A DNA stretch of 64,000 nucleotides from Virgibacillus salexigens (GTDB taxonomy: Bacteria; Bacillota; Bacilli; Bacillales; Amphibacillaceae). Location: assembly GCF_014905415.1 (NCBI RefSeq), contig NZ_BNEO01000008.1, positions 16,644 to 80,643 of the forward strand, read 5' to 3'. Shown in pieces: positions 52,649 through 61,616 of this stretch; the first letter of the stretch is position 1, and every line of letters starts with the position of its first letter. Made by a program: the position numbers and the translations under genes. The notes below the pieces were generated by a model that worked only from the letters and a program-made list of their open reading frames with translations, was not told the origin of the DNA and did not search any database.

Positions 52649-53760
52649 AAAATGATTACTTGTTATTAACCCCTGGACCTCTATCGACATCGGAGACGGT
52701 TCGAGAAGCGATGCTAAAAGACTGGTGCACTTGGGATGCTGAGTACAATCAACTTGTGCAAGATGTACGGAGCCGTCTTGTTCAATTAGCGACAACAACT
52801 GTAGATAAATATACAGCAGTATTGATGCAGGGGAGCGGCTCTTTTACAGTGGAAGCAGTCCTTGGTACGGTTATACCGAAGCAAAGAGGAAAATTGCTGA
52901 TTTGTACGAACGGTGCATACGGAGATCGGATCGTGGAAATGACAGAAGTACTCGGAATAGCTACTACGGTTGTTTCAACAGAAGAAAGCGAAATACTGGA
53001 TGAACAACGAATCGCAGCTGAATTAAAACGAGACCCGGCCATTACGCATGTTGTCGTTGTGCACTGTGAAACGACAACTGGTGTATTAAATCCTGCGAAA
53101 GCTATTTGTCAGCTTGCTAAAAGCTATGGCAAAATCACAATCGTAGATGCCATGTCAAGCTTTGGTGGAGTAGAGATGGATGTAGTTGATTGGAATATTG
53201 ATTTTTTAATTAGCAGTGCTAATAAATGTATTCAGGGCGTCCCTGGTTTCGGGTTTTGTATAGCGGACCGTGATAAATTAGAAGCGTGTAAAGGAAATGC
53301 GCGCTCTCTTTCTTTAGACCTTTATTCGCAATATAAAAAAATGGAAGAAGCAAATGGAAAATGGCGCTATACATCACCAACACATGTAGTCCGAGCTTTT
53401 CACCAAGCACTTATAGAATTAGAAGAAGAGGGGGGGATTACTGTTCGTAACCAACGCTATGCAACAAATCAAGAACAATTGGTAAAAGGTATGGAAGAAC
53501 TTGGATTTCATGTGCTTATTCCAAGAGCGTATCAATCACCAATAATAACATCCTTTCTTTATCCTAAACAAACCAATTTTACGTTTGAGCAATTTTATCA
53601 ATCATTGAAAAAGCAAGGTTTCGTAATTTATCCAGGAAAAATATCAAAGGTTGATACATTTCGAATCGGAAATATAGGTGAGGTTTATGTAGAAGATATT
53701 CATCTTCTTCTCGGTGTTATCAAGAGCTTTATTGTAGATAAACAAGAACTTTTTGCATAG
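52645..53760 (+). CDS. phnW: 2-aminoethylphosphonate:pyruvate transaminase
   Basis: A 371-residue class V PLP enzyme converting 2-aminoethylphosphonate and pyruvate to phosphonoacetaldehyde and alanine. [25 protein letters not shown] is the PhnW opening, [11 protein letters not shown] binds PLP phosphate, [13 protein letters not shown] and [14 protein letters not shown] follow, and [15 protein letters not shown] has the Schiff-base Lys. Product feeds phnX directly. Length fits the family. Confidence 0.95.
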   Translation: MKNDYLLLTPGPLSTSETVREAMLKDWCTWDAEYNQLVQDVRSRLVQLATTTVDKYTAVLMQGSGSFTVEAVLGTVIPKQRGKLLICTNGAYGDRIVEMTEVLGIATTVVSTEESEILDEQRIAAELKRDPAITHVVVVHCETTTGVLNPAKAICQLAKSYGKITIVDAMSSFGGVEMDVVDWNIDFLISSANKCIQGVPGFGFCIADRDKLEACKGNARSLSLDLYSQYKKMEEANGKWRYTSPTHVVRAFHQALIELEEEGGITVRNQRYATNQEQLVKGMEELGFHVLIPRAYQSPIITSFLYPKQTNFTFEQFYQSLKKQGFVIYPGKISKVDTFRIGNIGEVYVEDIHLLLGVIKSFIVDKQELFA

Positions 53761-53792
53761 ATTCAGGACTTGTTCGAAGGGGAGATATATAA

Positions 53793-54562
53793 ATGGAACT
53801 ATTGTCAGACGAGCGAAAACACAAAATCTTGAACCTCATCGATCAACATGGAAAGGTCAGTGTACGTCAATTGGCATTGGATTTCAACGTGTCAACAGAA
53901 ACCGTTCGCCGAGACCTTGATGAATTAGCAACGAAGAATCTTCTAAAAAAAGTGTATGGTGGTGCGCTAAGGATTGAAACAACTCGTAATGAACCAACCA
54001 TTATGGAACGTAATATAACGAATCAAGTTGAAAAAAAAGGATTGGAGAGCAAGCAGCATCAATCACCGAAGATGGCGATGTTATTTTTATTGATGAGGGG
54101 AGCACTACCCTGCAAATGATTCCCGCCTTAGTGGGAAAAAGCGGACTAATGGTTATTACGAATTTTTTTCCAATTGTAAAAGCATTGATGGAATATGAAC
54201 AAAAAAAACAGTTTGATGGTGATATTATATTTTTAGGTGGGCATGTTCATAGTGCACATGGTCGTACAGGTGGCTCATTTACAAAAACAATGGCCCAATC
54301 ATTTTTTCCTGATAAGGCTTTTATATCCTTAGATGGAATAGAACCAAAGATTGGAATGACGGGGTACCACTCGGAAAAATGTTCACTTTCAGAATTATTC
54401 ATTTATCAAGCTAAACAAGTTTACGCATTAGCGGACCATTCAAAGCTTGGTGTAACCGCAAATTATAAAATTGAATCACTTACAGCATTTGATCATGTCA
54501 TCTGTAATGCTGACGCACCCGCTAACTGGGATATAAAGGGTCTCGATTGGATTACTTGTTAA
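53793..54562 (+). pseudogene. DeoR-family regulator of the phn cluster, frameshifted
   Basis: The N-terminal frame (53793-54119) holds the winged helix HGKVSVRQLALDFNVSTETVRRDLDELATKNLLKKVYGGAL and stops at 108 residues after a shift. The second frame (54116-54562) continues the effector domain (LMVITNFFPIVKAL, IFLGGHVHSAHGRTGG, VYALADHSKLGVTANY). Adding one A to the A8 run at 54031-54038 joins them into a 256-residue DeoR protein, reading KKRIGEQAASITEDGDVIFIDEGSTTLQ. It follows phnW by 32 bases and probably controls the cluster. Either an inactivating deletion, an assembly error, or a site of transcriptional slippage. Confidence 0.85.
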
Positions 54563-54572
54563 AGCTACTTAT

Positions 54573-54617
54573 AAAAAAGTGGAAAAGCTTCTAATATAGA
54601 GCTTTTCCACGTTTTTT
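54573..54617. terminator. bidirectional rho-independent terminator
   Basis: AAAAAAGTGGAAAAGCT and AGCTTTTCCAC followed by GTTTTTTT make an 11-12-bp stem between convergent genes. Confidence 0.88.
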
Positions 54618-55243
54618 TAAAAATCCTTGGACCAAATTGGCAGAAGAAGTTTAACCCCGCGTTTATTAAATGGTAACACCTTACTATCAGCAATCAAATG
54701 ACTAATATAAGCGATAATGCATGTATAATAAACACCTTCTATTGCAAGAGAAGTTTCTAGTTTAGAAGCAATAAATCCAAAAAAAATAACTCCTAGAATC
54801 GAATGTGTATAGCTTCGATGAGCTACAAAGGAGGCAATAAGTATGTAAATTCCTAACAGCATTAACCATATTTCTTGCAAGGATATTCCGCCTGCTAATA
54901 CACCAATTCCTGTAATTGTTAGCATATGGCGTTGTTTTATGGAAGAGGATAAGGCTAGTAAACCTAATCCAATCCCCATACCGATGAATCGCTCATTTTC
55001 CGTTCCTTCATAAAAGCTATAACAAATAAGTAATATACCAATGAACTGTGCAACGGTGCGAAACATCTTATGAGACAAGGTAATTTTTCCTCTTAATTTT
55101 CCATCAATATCAAGATCTGGTATTAATCCAGAAACGGTTCCTAATCCGACGAGTAAGAGTGTTTCAGAAGGAGTCCCTTGAACATTATTTGCTACAATAA
55201 ATCCTGTTGCTGCTCCAATTGCTGCATGTGCTGTACCGTTCAT
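54617..55243 (-). CDS. metal-dependent membrane hydrolase (YdjM/LexA-regulated type, DUF457)
   Basis: A 208-residue membrane protein. NGTAHAAIGAATGF, GLIPDLDID and VAHRSYTHSILG supply the His and Asp residues of the DUF457/YdjM metal-dependent hydrolase family, and YISHLIADSKVLPF the last His/Asp set before a C-terminal KRGVKLLLP. Four to five helices. Reaction unknown. It is monocistronic and converges on the phn regulator. Confidence 0.82.
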   Translation of the reverse strand: MNGTAHAAIGAATGFIVANNVQGTPSETLLLVGLGTVSGLIPDLDIDGKLRGKITLSHKMFRTVAQFIGILLICYSFYEGTENERFIGMGIGLGLLALSSSIKQRHMLTITGIGVLAGGISLQEIWLMLLGIYILIASFVAHRSYTHSILGVIFFGFIASKLETSLAIEGVYYTCIIAYISHLIADSKVLPFNKRGVKLLLPIWSKDF

Positions 55244-55363
55244 GTTTTCACCCCTTCCAATCGTTATCTTGTGGAAAACAGCTTTTTATATTGTACAACA
55301 AAATGTATGTTCTGTTTAGGGGGTGAATAAAAAATAGAGATACAACCGATCTCCGTACATGGG

Positions 55364-55951
55364 TTATGTTGCTTTGAATGGAGTTTTAGCAATAATGATA
55401 TATAACAATTCATTTGGGGAAAACTTTTCAGTTATATGGAAGCCTGCATTTATTAATGCTTGCTCCATATCCGATGATGAGATTCTTGGTGGTCCATTTG
55501 GGGAAAATTCTTTATCCTCAAATTCCACACATACGAAATAACCATCTTCTCTAAGCACTTGTTTTATTTGCTGTAATGCGTTGGATAGTGGTTGAACCTC
55601 ATGTAAAACAATGGATGCTAGGACGATGTCAATAGAGGCATCTGCTAATGGTATATTATCGATTGTTCCTCGGATGGTATGAACATTTTCAATAGTGTCC
55701 TTTTCGGTTTTGGTTTTTATCAATTCCAACATTTTAGGATTTATATCTAGTGCGTATACCTGGCCATCTACTAGGTTTGCTGCTGGAATTGTTAAATAGC
55801 CGGTACCTGCACCTACATCTAAAATAGTATCTGTCCTTTTGATGGGTAGCATGTCTAATAATCTTTCTGGAGGGAAAGATTCTCTTCTTTTAGGATTATC
55901 TAAATCGTATACTATATTTGAAAAGGGTTTGGAATGATTTTTATGGTTCAT
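55364..55951 (-). CDS. class I SAM-dependent methyltransferase
   Basis: A 195-residue methyltransferase. ATG 55949-55951 is chosen: TAGGAGGTTGAAT precedes it, and upstream residues overlap the Rrf2 gene. ILDVGAGTGYLTIPAANLV is motif I, YALDINPKMLELI motif II (SAM ribose), ADASIDIVLASIVLHEVQPL motif IV, LREDGYFVCVEF later. Substrate unknown. It lies 31 bases behind the Rrf2 gene, in the same operon. Confidence 0.85.
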   Translation of the reverse strand: MNHKNHSKPFSNIVYDLDNPKRRESFPPERLLDMLPIKRTDTILDVGAGTGYLTIPAANLVDGQVYALDINPKMLELIKTKTEKDTIENVHTIRGTIDNIPLADASIDIVLASIVLHEVQPLSNALQQIKQVLREDGYFVCVEFEDKEFSPNGPPRISSSDMEQALINAGFHITEKFSPNELLYIIIAKTPFKAT

Positions 55952-55982
55952 ATTCAACCTCCTAGGCTTCATGATTTGCTTT

Positions 55983-56399
55983 TCAAATAATATTATCGGT
56001 GCATTTGTCTTCCATTGTATTAGCAATATCAATTAAAAACTTATTATTAAGCTCATTTTTCATATTATATTCGGCATCGATCATCACACGTTCAATGAGA
56101 CAATCTGTATTATGATTCAACGAGCAACTAAATAAATTGGAGTCTCCCTCGATGGAAGTAATTACATCTAGAAATGAAATTTCATTCTTCGGTTTAGAAA
56201 TTTGATAACCACCTTTAACTCCAGGTGTCGATTCAATCAGTCCACCTTTAGCAAGCTTTGTTAAGATTTTTGACAAATAAGTAGGTGATAGATTTTGTAT
56301 TTCCGCCAAACGCTGGACACCTATTGTTTTTCCCTTAGGAAGAAGAAGTAGATACACCATCGTGTGCAGGGCGTAGTTAGTAGCTTTCGAATATTTCAT
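55983..56399 (-). CDS. Rrf2-family transcriptional regulator
   Basis: A 138-residue regulator. MKYSKATNYALHTMVYLLLLPKGKTIGVQRLAEIQNLSPTYLSKILTKLAKGGLIESTPGVKGGYQISKP is the Rrf2 winged helix. Two Cys in FSCSLNHNTDC and one near the end (DKC) are fewer and differently spaced than the three of NsrR or IscR, so cluster binding is uncertain; it may instead be a redox or ligand sensor. AAGGAGGAC precedes ATG. Controls itself and the methyltransferase, by inference. Confidence 0.88.
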   Translation of the reverse strand: MKYSKATNYALHTMVYLLLLPKGKTIGVQRLAEIQNLSPTYLSKILTKLAKGGLIESTPGVKGGYQISKPKNEISFLDVITSIEGDSNLFSCSLNHNTDCLIERVMIDAEYNMKNELNNKFLIDIANTMEDKCTDNII

Positions 56400-56551
56400 T
56401 ATGTCCTCCTTGCAGTATTAAGGTTATTAAAGAGTGTCTTTATCTTTAATTAGATTTAGATTATCACTTTAAGAAAATCATGTCAACTTTCAGCGGCTAT
56501 TACTCTCACTATCCTTCATTTACAGGACAATCTGTAAAGCTCTACATCTAA

Positions 56552-56590
56552 AATAAAAAAGAGGTATGAAATACAGAATCCATACCTCAA
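56552..56590 (-). terminator. rho-independent terminator
   Basis: Read leftward, TTGAGGTATG and CATACCTC pair around a 12-base loop and are followed by TTTTTTATTTT. Ends the MFS gene. Confidence 0.85.
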
Positions 56591-56610
56591 GCAATACTAC
56601 TCAATCAAAA

Positions 56611-57816
56611 CTAAACCTGTTGGTAGGGTTTCGATGTGAAGAACAATACGATTGTAATCATCAGTCCAATTACACCCAATCCAAACAAGATGAATTGGAT
56701 AGGGATTTGGATAGCAGCTAGACCAGAAACAAGTGCATATGCTACTGGATCAAACCCATTCATTGCTAGGAAAATTAAGCTCATCACCCGCCCCATTACA
56801 TGAATATCGGTTGTTTCTTGTGCGGCAGTAAAAAATGGCACAAATACAAAGGACATAGACAAACCAATAAAAAATACAACGACGGTTAATAGTATTAAGT
56901 TAGGAACCCAGCTAAAAATGATAAAGGCAATTAAAGCGCATACCAGTCCGGATAGAGAGGTTTTTCCTCTTCGTTTTATTGGTATCATGCTAAGAAATCC
57001 AGTACCAACAACTAACCCAATTCCAAGGCTTACTTCCATATAACTTAGATTTAAAGGTGTTCCACCATAAGCATCTACAAGTAACGGAATAGCGACATGA
57101 AGTGCTCCAAATACAAAGAAATTAAGGATAATTAAAACCAGTAACCCTGTTAATAAAAAGTTTGAATGACGAATATAAGAAAAACCAACCTTTAGATCTT
57201 GCAAAGGGGTCTGTTTTGTTCCCTTTTCAACAGGCGATTCTTTAATATACGGTGGAAAGATTAATACCGCTGATAAGAATACCAATCCTGTAGTAACCAA
57301 ATAACTACCAGACACACTTACTTGTTCCATCAGGAAGCCTGCAAGAATAGGCCCAATTACAAATGATATTTGATCTACACCTTGAAAAACAGCATTTGCT
57401 GGTTGTAAAAGTGTACGATCAACAATTTTTGGAATCATGGAAGAACTAGCTGGCCCAAAGAAAGCGTCGAGCATTCCAAACAAGCCGGATAAGATTAGCA
57501 GTAACGCTAACGTCATGTTGTCTTGCGATACAAGTATAAAAATAATTAACAATAATATCGACTGAATAAGATTTGTACTAAACATAATTGTTGTTTTTTT
57601 ATATTTATCTGCAAGTAATCCTCCGAAGGCCATCATAAGGATACGAGGCACGGTGGCAGCGATGAGCACAAGCCCAAGTGTTCCAGCAGATCCTAAATCG
57701 GTGATAACATACCAAGTCGTAGTGGTTAAAAACATACTAAACCCAACAACAGCGAATATACTAGATGCGAATAAAAGAACAAAGATTCGATTATTAAATA
57801 GAAATAATGGTGACAT
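56611..57816 (-). CDS. MFS transporter, TetR-linked efflux
   Basis: A 401-residue 12-helix major facilitator of the MFS_3/MefA-like branch. FAVVGFSMFLTTTTWYVITDLGSAGTLGLVLIAATVPRILMMAFGGLLADKYKKTTIMFSTN covers helix 1 to loop 2-3 with the motif A variant GGLLADKYKKT; GLFGMLDAFFGPASSSMIPKIV and GRVMSLIFLAMNGFDPVAYALVSG are family cues. Divergent from a TetR repressor across a 154-base gap with a dyad, so it is a probable multidrug or peptide exporter under its control. Confidence 0.88.
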   Translation of the reverse strand: MSPLFLFNNRIFVLLFASSIFAVVGFSMFLTTTTWYVITDLGSAGTLGLVLIAATVPRILMMAFGGLLADKYKKTTIMFSTNLIQSILLLIIFILVSQDNMTLALLLILSGLFGMLDAFFGPASSSMIPKIVDRTLLQPANAVFQGVDQISFVIGPILAGFLMEQVSVSGSYLVTTGLVFLSAVLIFPPYIKESPVEKGTKQTPLQDLKVGFSYIRHSNFLLTGLLVLIILNFFVFGALHVAIPLLVDAYGGTPLNLSYMEVSLGIGLVVGTGFLSMIPIKRRGKTSLSGLVCALIAFIIFSWVPNLILLTVVVFFIGLSMSFVFVPFFTAAQETTDIHVMGRVMSLIFLAMNGFDPVAYALVSGLAAIQIPIQFILFGLGVIGLMITIVLFFTSKPYQQV

Positions 57817-57906
57817 AACGCAAATCCTCCGAAGTAATAAAATCTGATTCTTCTACGTAGGGTAGCTTTACATATTTTAGGTATCATGTTATAGTCAATT
57901 CACATA

Positions 57907-57922
57907 ACTACCGAACGGTCGT
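57907..57922. promoter_or_regulatory. TetR operator between MFS and tetR
   Basis: ACTACCGAACGGTCGT holds arms ACTACCG and CGGTCGT around AA, matching in six of seven positions. It lies between the divergent MFS and TetR genes, the typical location of a shared operator. Confidence 0.65.
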
Positions 57923-57970
57923 TTTTAAAATTTTAACCTAGCAATTATTGTTTGTCAAAGGAGGAAAACA

Positions 57971-58552
57971 ATGCAAACAAAAGAAAAGCTATTGCTTGAA
58001 AGTATGGAACTGTTCGCCGCGTATGGCTATGAGGGAACATCAATGGCAAAAATAGCGGAAAAAGTTGGGCTGAAAAAGTCATCGTTATATGCCCATTACA
58101 CGAGCAAAGAAACGTTGTTTTTAGATGTAACAGAAAAAATTACAAATGAGTATGTACATCTTGTAGCACAATCTATCGATAATAACGAACAATCGAGTGA
58201 GAAACGTCTTTATCAATCTTTTATGATTCATGTAAAGGACCTAGTAAGCGACGATGCAAGTATTCAATTCTATAATCGCTTCGTTCAATACCCTCCGCAG
58301 AATTTAGAAAAGGAGTTATTTACATATCTGGAACGTAGTGAAGAGGAAGCGTTACGTATCCTAGTTAAAGAGATTGAAAACGGCCAAACGGTAGGAGAAA
58401 TTAGTAAAGATCTAGAAGCAAAGCAAATCGCTCATACTTATTTTTGTTTACTCGAGGGATTGTCCAATGAAATCATCTTTTATGATTATCCGACATTACA
58501 ACGTCATGCAGAGCGTATATGGGAAGTGTTCTGGCGTGGTATTCGTATGTAA
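57971..58552 (+). CDS. TetR/AcrR-family regulator
   Basis: A 193-residue repressor: TKEKLLLESMELFAAYGYEGTSMAKIAEKVGLKKSSLYAHYTSKETLFLDV is the HTH domain (residues 3-54), followed by a helical ligand domain. AAAGGAGG precedes ATG. Divergent from the MFS gene, with the operator at 57907-57922. Two terminators follow. Confidence 0.92.
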   Translation: MQTKEKLLLESMELFAAYGYEGTSMAKIAEKVGLKKSSLYAHYTSKETLFLDVTEKITNEYVHLVAQSIDNNEQSSEKRLYQSFMIHVKDLVSDDASIQFYNRFVQYPPQNLEKELFTYLERSEEEALRILVKEIENGQTVGEISKDLEAKQIAHTYFCLLEGLSNEIIFYDYPTLQRHAERIWEVFWRGIRM

Positions 58553-58564
58553 CAAAGTGGATGA

Positions 58565-58595
58565 GGAACGTGGCAGGATGCTGTCGTTCCGTTTT
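58565..58595 (+). terminator. rho-independent terminator
   Basis: GGAACG with CGTTCC and inner GCAG/CTGT pairing make a hairpin followed by GTTTT. Ends tetR. Confidence 0.7.
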
Positions 58596-58630
58596 ATACA
58601 ATTGATTGAAGCAGTATGAGCGTATGCCAA

Positions 58631-58660
58631 AAGAATGAAAGAAGTCATTCTTCCGTTTTT
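58631..58660 (+). terminator. second terminator after tetR
   Basis: AAGAATGA and TCATTCTT pair around AAGAAG, followed by CCGTTTTT. Tandem to the hairpin at 58565. Confidence 0.65.
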
Positions 58661-58764
58661 ATTTTTTAAATGAAGCTACAACTAATCTATTTATCTCATA
58701 AAAAATCTTGCCATTCATAAAATAGGAGTAGCCATGAAATTATGTAATTGATATGGTTAGTGGT

Positions 58765-58882
58765 CAACTGTTAAGTGTAGTAAAAGAATGGAATCGTCGT
58801 GTAGTCACTACAATACAGTTGTCAAATAGTAGTCGTAAAGGTAGGTAGAGGAAGGATATTTTTTTCTGGCATGATTTTCGCT
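58765..58882 (+). promoter_or_regulatory. sigma-54 (SigL)-type promoter with upstream dyad
   Basis: CTGGCATGATTTTCGCT (58866-58882) fits the -24/-12 pattern YTGGCACGRNNNTTGCW: GG and GC are 10 bases apart and 14 of 17 positions agree or are free. Transcription would start near 58894, just before the ribosome site at 58913. About 45-100 bases upstream an imperfect dyad (CAACTGT..TGTAGT at 58765-58781, ACTACAATACAGTTG at 58807-58821) is placed like an enhancer-binding protein site. No such activator is encoded in the window. Confidence 0.6.
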
Positions 58883-58926
58883 TGTAGGCTTAAGAATATA
58901 TAAAATTTATTAGGGGAGGAAGGAAG

Positions 58927-60123
58927 TTGGACATGCGTGCTGTTTTTCGAATGCCAAGAACCATTCATTATGGGAGATCTGCCTTAGAACGGATAGGTGA
59001 AGAGACTGCTCATTACGGAAGCAAAGCTTTAATTATTAGTGATGAAGTAATGAGTAGCCTTGGATACATCAGTAATGTACGTGATTATTTAGCAACAGCG
59101 AAAGTAGAGAGTGTTACATATCTTGGGGTGGCATCTGAACCTACTGATGTATTTGTAACAGAAGCCCTAGAGTTAATGGAGGAGAAATCATGTGATGTAA
59201 TTATTTCAATAGGTGGCGGGAGTTGTATTGATACTGCGAAAGCCGTTTCTGTACTGGCTGCAAATGGTGGGTATATTGGGGACTATAGGAACAGAAACAA
59301 AACAATAACGAAAGCACCTATTGCGCATATCGCGATACCGACTACTGCAGGAACGGGTTCTGAAGCTACGGATGCCACTGTTATAACCAATACAGCAAAC
59401 GATGTGAAAATGATGATTAAACAGCCAGCATTTATGCCGGAAGTTGCTATTGTTGATCCGCTATTAACGATTTCATCTCCAAAGCATGTTACCGCAGCAA
59501 CCGGTATTGATGCCCTCAGTCATGCGATAGAAGCATACATTTCAAGACAATCACAACCTATGACAGACACATTGGCCCTTTCAGCGATGAAATTAATTGT
59601 AGACCATATTGAAGCAGCTTATGAACATGGAGAGAATTTAGATGCAAGGGGAGCAATGGCATTAGGTGCACTACAAGCAGGGATTGCCTTTACGAATGCA
59701 TCTGTATGCTTGGTTCATGGGATGTCAAGACCAATTGGAGCTTTGTTCCATGTACCTCATGGTTATTCCAATGCAATGTTGTTACCAGCAGTGCTAGAAT
59801 TTAGCCAAGAACATTGTAGGGAACGTTTAGCTGATTTGGGGAGGTTTTTTGTTCCTACTAAAGAGAAGGTCGATAATCAAACTGCTGCGGATATTGCAGT
59901 AAATGAGGTTAAACGCTTATGTAAGGAGTTACAAATTCCGAATTTACGTGGTTGGGGAATTGATGAGAGATCTTATGAAAGCGTTATCAAAAAGATGGCA
60001 TTAGATGCACTTGACAGTGGCAGTCCAGCAAATAACCCAAAGGTTCCAACCAGATTAGAAATTGAATCACTATATCGAATTTGTTTCGATTACAATTATT
60101 CAACAGATAATGTTATGAAATAG
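58927..60123 (+). CDS. iron-containing alcohol dehydrogenase
   Basis: A 398-residue group III alcohol dehydrogenase. SIGGGSCIDTAKAVSVL binds NAD(P), IPTTAGTGSEATDATVIT is the family cue, and the metal ligands are Asp and His in TGIDALSHAIEAYIS, then His in VHGMSRPIGALFHVPHGYSNAMLL (first and last). The non-ligand His of HxxxHP enzymes is Arg here (HGMSR). TTG 58927 is used with GGGGAGG; ATG 58933 is possible. It may oxidise a hydroxyacid such as hydroxybutyrate, by operon context with GntP. Confidence 0.88.
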   Translation: MDMRAVFRMPRTIHYGRSALERIGEETAHYGSKALIISDEVMSSLGYISNVRDYLATAKVESVTYLGVASEPTDVFVTEALELMEEKSCDVIISIGGGSCIDTAKAVSVLAANGGYIGDYRNRNKTITKAPIAHIAIPTTAGTGSEATDATVITNTANDVKMMIKQPAFMPEVAIVDPLLTISSPKHVTAATGIDALSHAIEAYISRQSQPMTDTLALSAMKLIVDHIEAAYEHGENLDARGAMALGALQAGIAFTNASVCLVHGMSRPIGALFHVPHGYSNAMLLPAVLEFSQEHCRERLADLGRFFVPTKEKVDNQTAADIAVNEVKRLCKELQIPNLRGWGIDERSYESVIKKMALDALDSGSPANNPKVPTRLEIESLYRICFDYNYSTDNVMK

Positions 60124-60145
60124 ATCGTAAGGGAGCGTGTCGATT

Positions 60146-61489
60146 ATGGATGTTCTTGGTATGGTTGGTTTAATTGGGGCGGTAGTATTACTCATTTATT
60201 TAACGATGAAAGGAATTAATATCATTATTGCTGCTATCCTTTGTTCGATTGTAATTGCAATCACTGGTGGACTTAATCTGGAAACAGCGTTAATGGATAA
60301 TTATATGTCTGGGTTTACTAGTTATTTTGCATCTTGGTTCTTGGTATTTTTGCTTGGTGCAATCTTTGGGAAAATCATGCAAGAAACGAAATCAGCAGAA
60401 AGCATTGCACAATGGATCAAGAAAGTAATAGGAGAGAAACGTGCGGTACTAGCAGTTGTGGCAGCAGCTGCAATTATGACTTATGGTGGTGTGAGTTTAT
60501 TTGTTGTAGGCTTTGCTATTTATCCAATTGCTGTTTCATTATTCCGTGCAGCAAATTTACCTCATCGATTTATCCCGGGGGCGCTTGTTTTTGGCTCGAT
60601 CTCATTTACAATGACATCACCTGGATCACCAGAGATCCAAAATATTATTCCTACTGAATTCTTTGGAACAACTCCAACAGCTGGTGGTTGGATAGGTTTG
60701 TTAATGGGGATTTTTATCATGGTAGTAGGCGGTTTATGGCTTGGTTCCATGGTGCGAAAAGCATCGAGGAAAGGAGAAGATTTCGCGTTGCCAAGTGCTT
60801 CTCCAATCAAAGCAAATGAAGAGTTGGCAGCTGCTTTAGCACAAGAACAAACAGAAGAAAAGCAGGCAGACTTGCCAAATATCATTGTTTCAATTCTTCC
60901 ATTAGTCTTGGTGATTGTTATTTTAAATATTTTAGGTCAATTCATGAATCCAACTACAGCGTTGTTAATAGCAATGACTGTAGGAATCAATGTTGCATGT
61001 TTAACCATGCATCGTTTCTTAAAGGAATTCTGGGACTCACTAGCTGTCGGAACACAAAATGCACTTGTGGCATTGTCAAATACATGTGGCGTCGTAGGTT
61101 TTGGTAGTGTTGCGGCTCAAGTGTCTGCATTTGATGGATTAGTAAATGGTCTTGTTAATTTACCAGGACCACCCTTGTTAGGATTAGCATTAGGTGTTTC
61201 AATTATTTGTGCCATTACTGGATCTGCTTCAGGAGGGCTCGGAATCGCTCTTCCGATTTTAGCTCCAATTTATATGAGTCAGGGATTAGACCCTGGTGCA
61301 ATGCACCGTTTAGCTGCTCTTGGTTCAGGAGGTCTTGATTCCATGCCGCATAATGGTTATGTTGTTACAACAGTCCGTACTATTTGTGGAGAATCCCATA
61401 AACGAGCATATACACCAATACTTTATTTAAGTGTCATTTTGCCTATGGCGGCAATGTTCATTGCTGTTATATTATATTCTATATTATAA
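60146..61489 (+). CDS. GntP-family organic acid permease
   Basis: A 447-residue, about 12-helix permease of the GntP/DsdX/hydroxybutyrate class. FASWFLVFLLGAIFGKIMQETKSAESIAQWI, MTYGGVSLFVVGFAIYPIAVSLFR, TMTSPGSPEIQNIIPTEFFGTTPTAGGW, ICAITGSASGGLGIALPILAPIY and GGLDSMPHNGYVVTTVRTICG are family signatures. ATG 60146 fits AAGGGAG better than GTG 60137. 22 bases after the dehydrogenase, in the same operon, so it probably imports that enzyme's substrate. Confidence 0.9.
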   Translation: MDVLGMVGLIGAVVLLIYLTMKGINIIIAAILCSIVIAITGGLNLETALMDNYMSGFTSYFASWFLVFLLGAIFGKIMQETKSAESIAQWIKKVIGEKRAVLAVVAAAAIMTYGGVSLFVVGFAIYPIAVSLFRAANLPHRFIPGALVFGSISFTMTSPGSPEIQNIIPTEFFGTTPTAGGWIGLLMGIFIMVVGGLWLGSMVRKASRKGEDFALPSASPIKANEELAAALAQEQTEEKQADLPNIIVSILPLVLVIVILNILGQFMNPTTALLIAMTVGINVACLTMHRFLKEFWDSLAVGTQNALVALSNTCGVVGFGSVAAQVSAFDGLVNGLVNLPGPPLLGLALGVSIICAITGSASGGLGIALPILAPIYMSQGLDPGAMHRLAALGSGGLDSMPHNGYVVTTVRTICGESHKRAYTPILYLSVILPMAAMFIAVILYSIL

Positions 61490-61616
61490 ATAAGCATTTC
61501 TTCATTTAGCCTCAGTCAGTTTCAAGGGCTGGGGTATCTATTTTTCAAATATTTAGTACCTGGTTCTAATACTTTGTGTTAAAATGAAATATAAGTTATT
61601 CAAGGGGGTTATCGTA

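Noticed and set aside
58860..58885. cre site upstream of the alcohol dehydrogenase
   Set aside because: The sequence does not fit cre spacing; the GG-10-GC pattern of a sigma-54 promoter fits better.
60334..60657. 107-codon frame within the GntP gene
   Set aside because: It is a shifted reading of a clear permease, rich in Cys/Trp and without a ribosome site.
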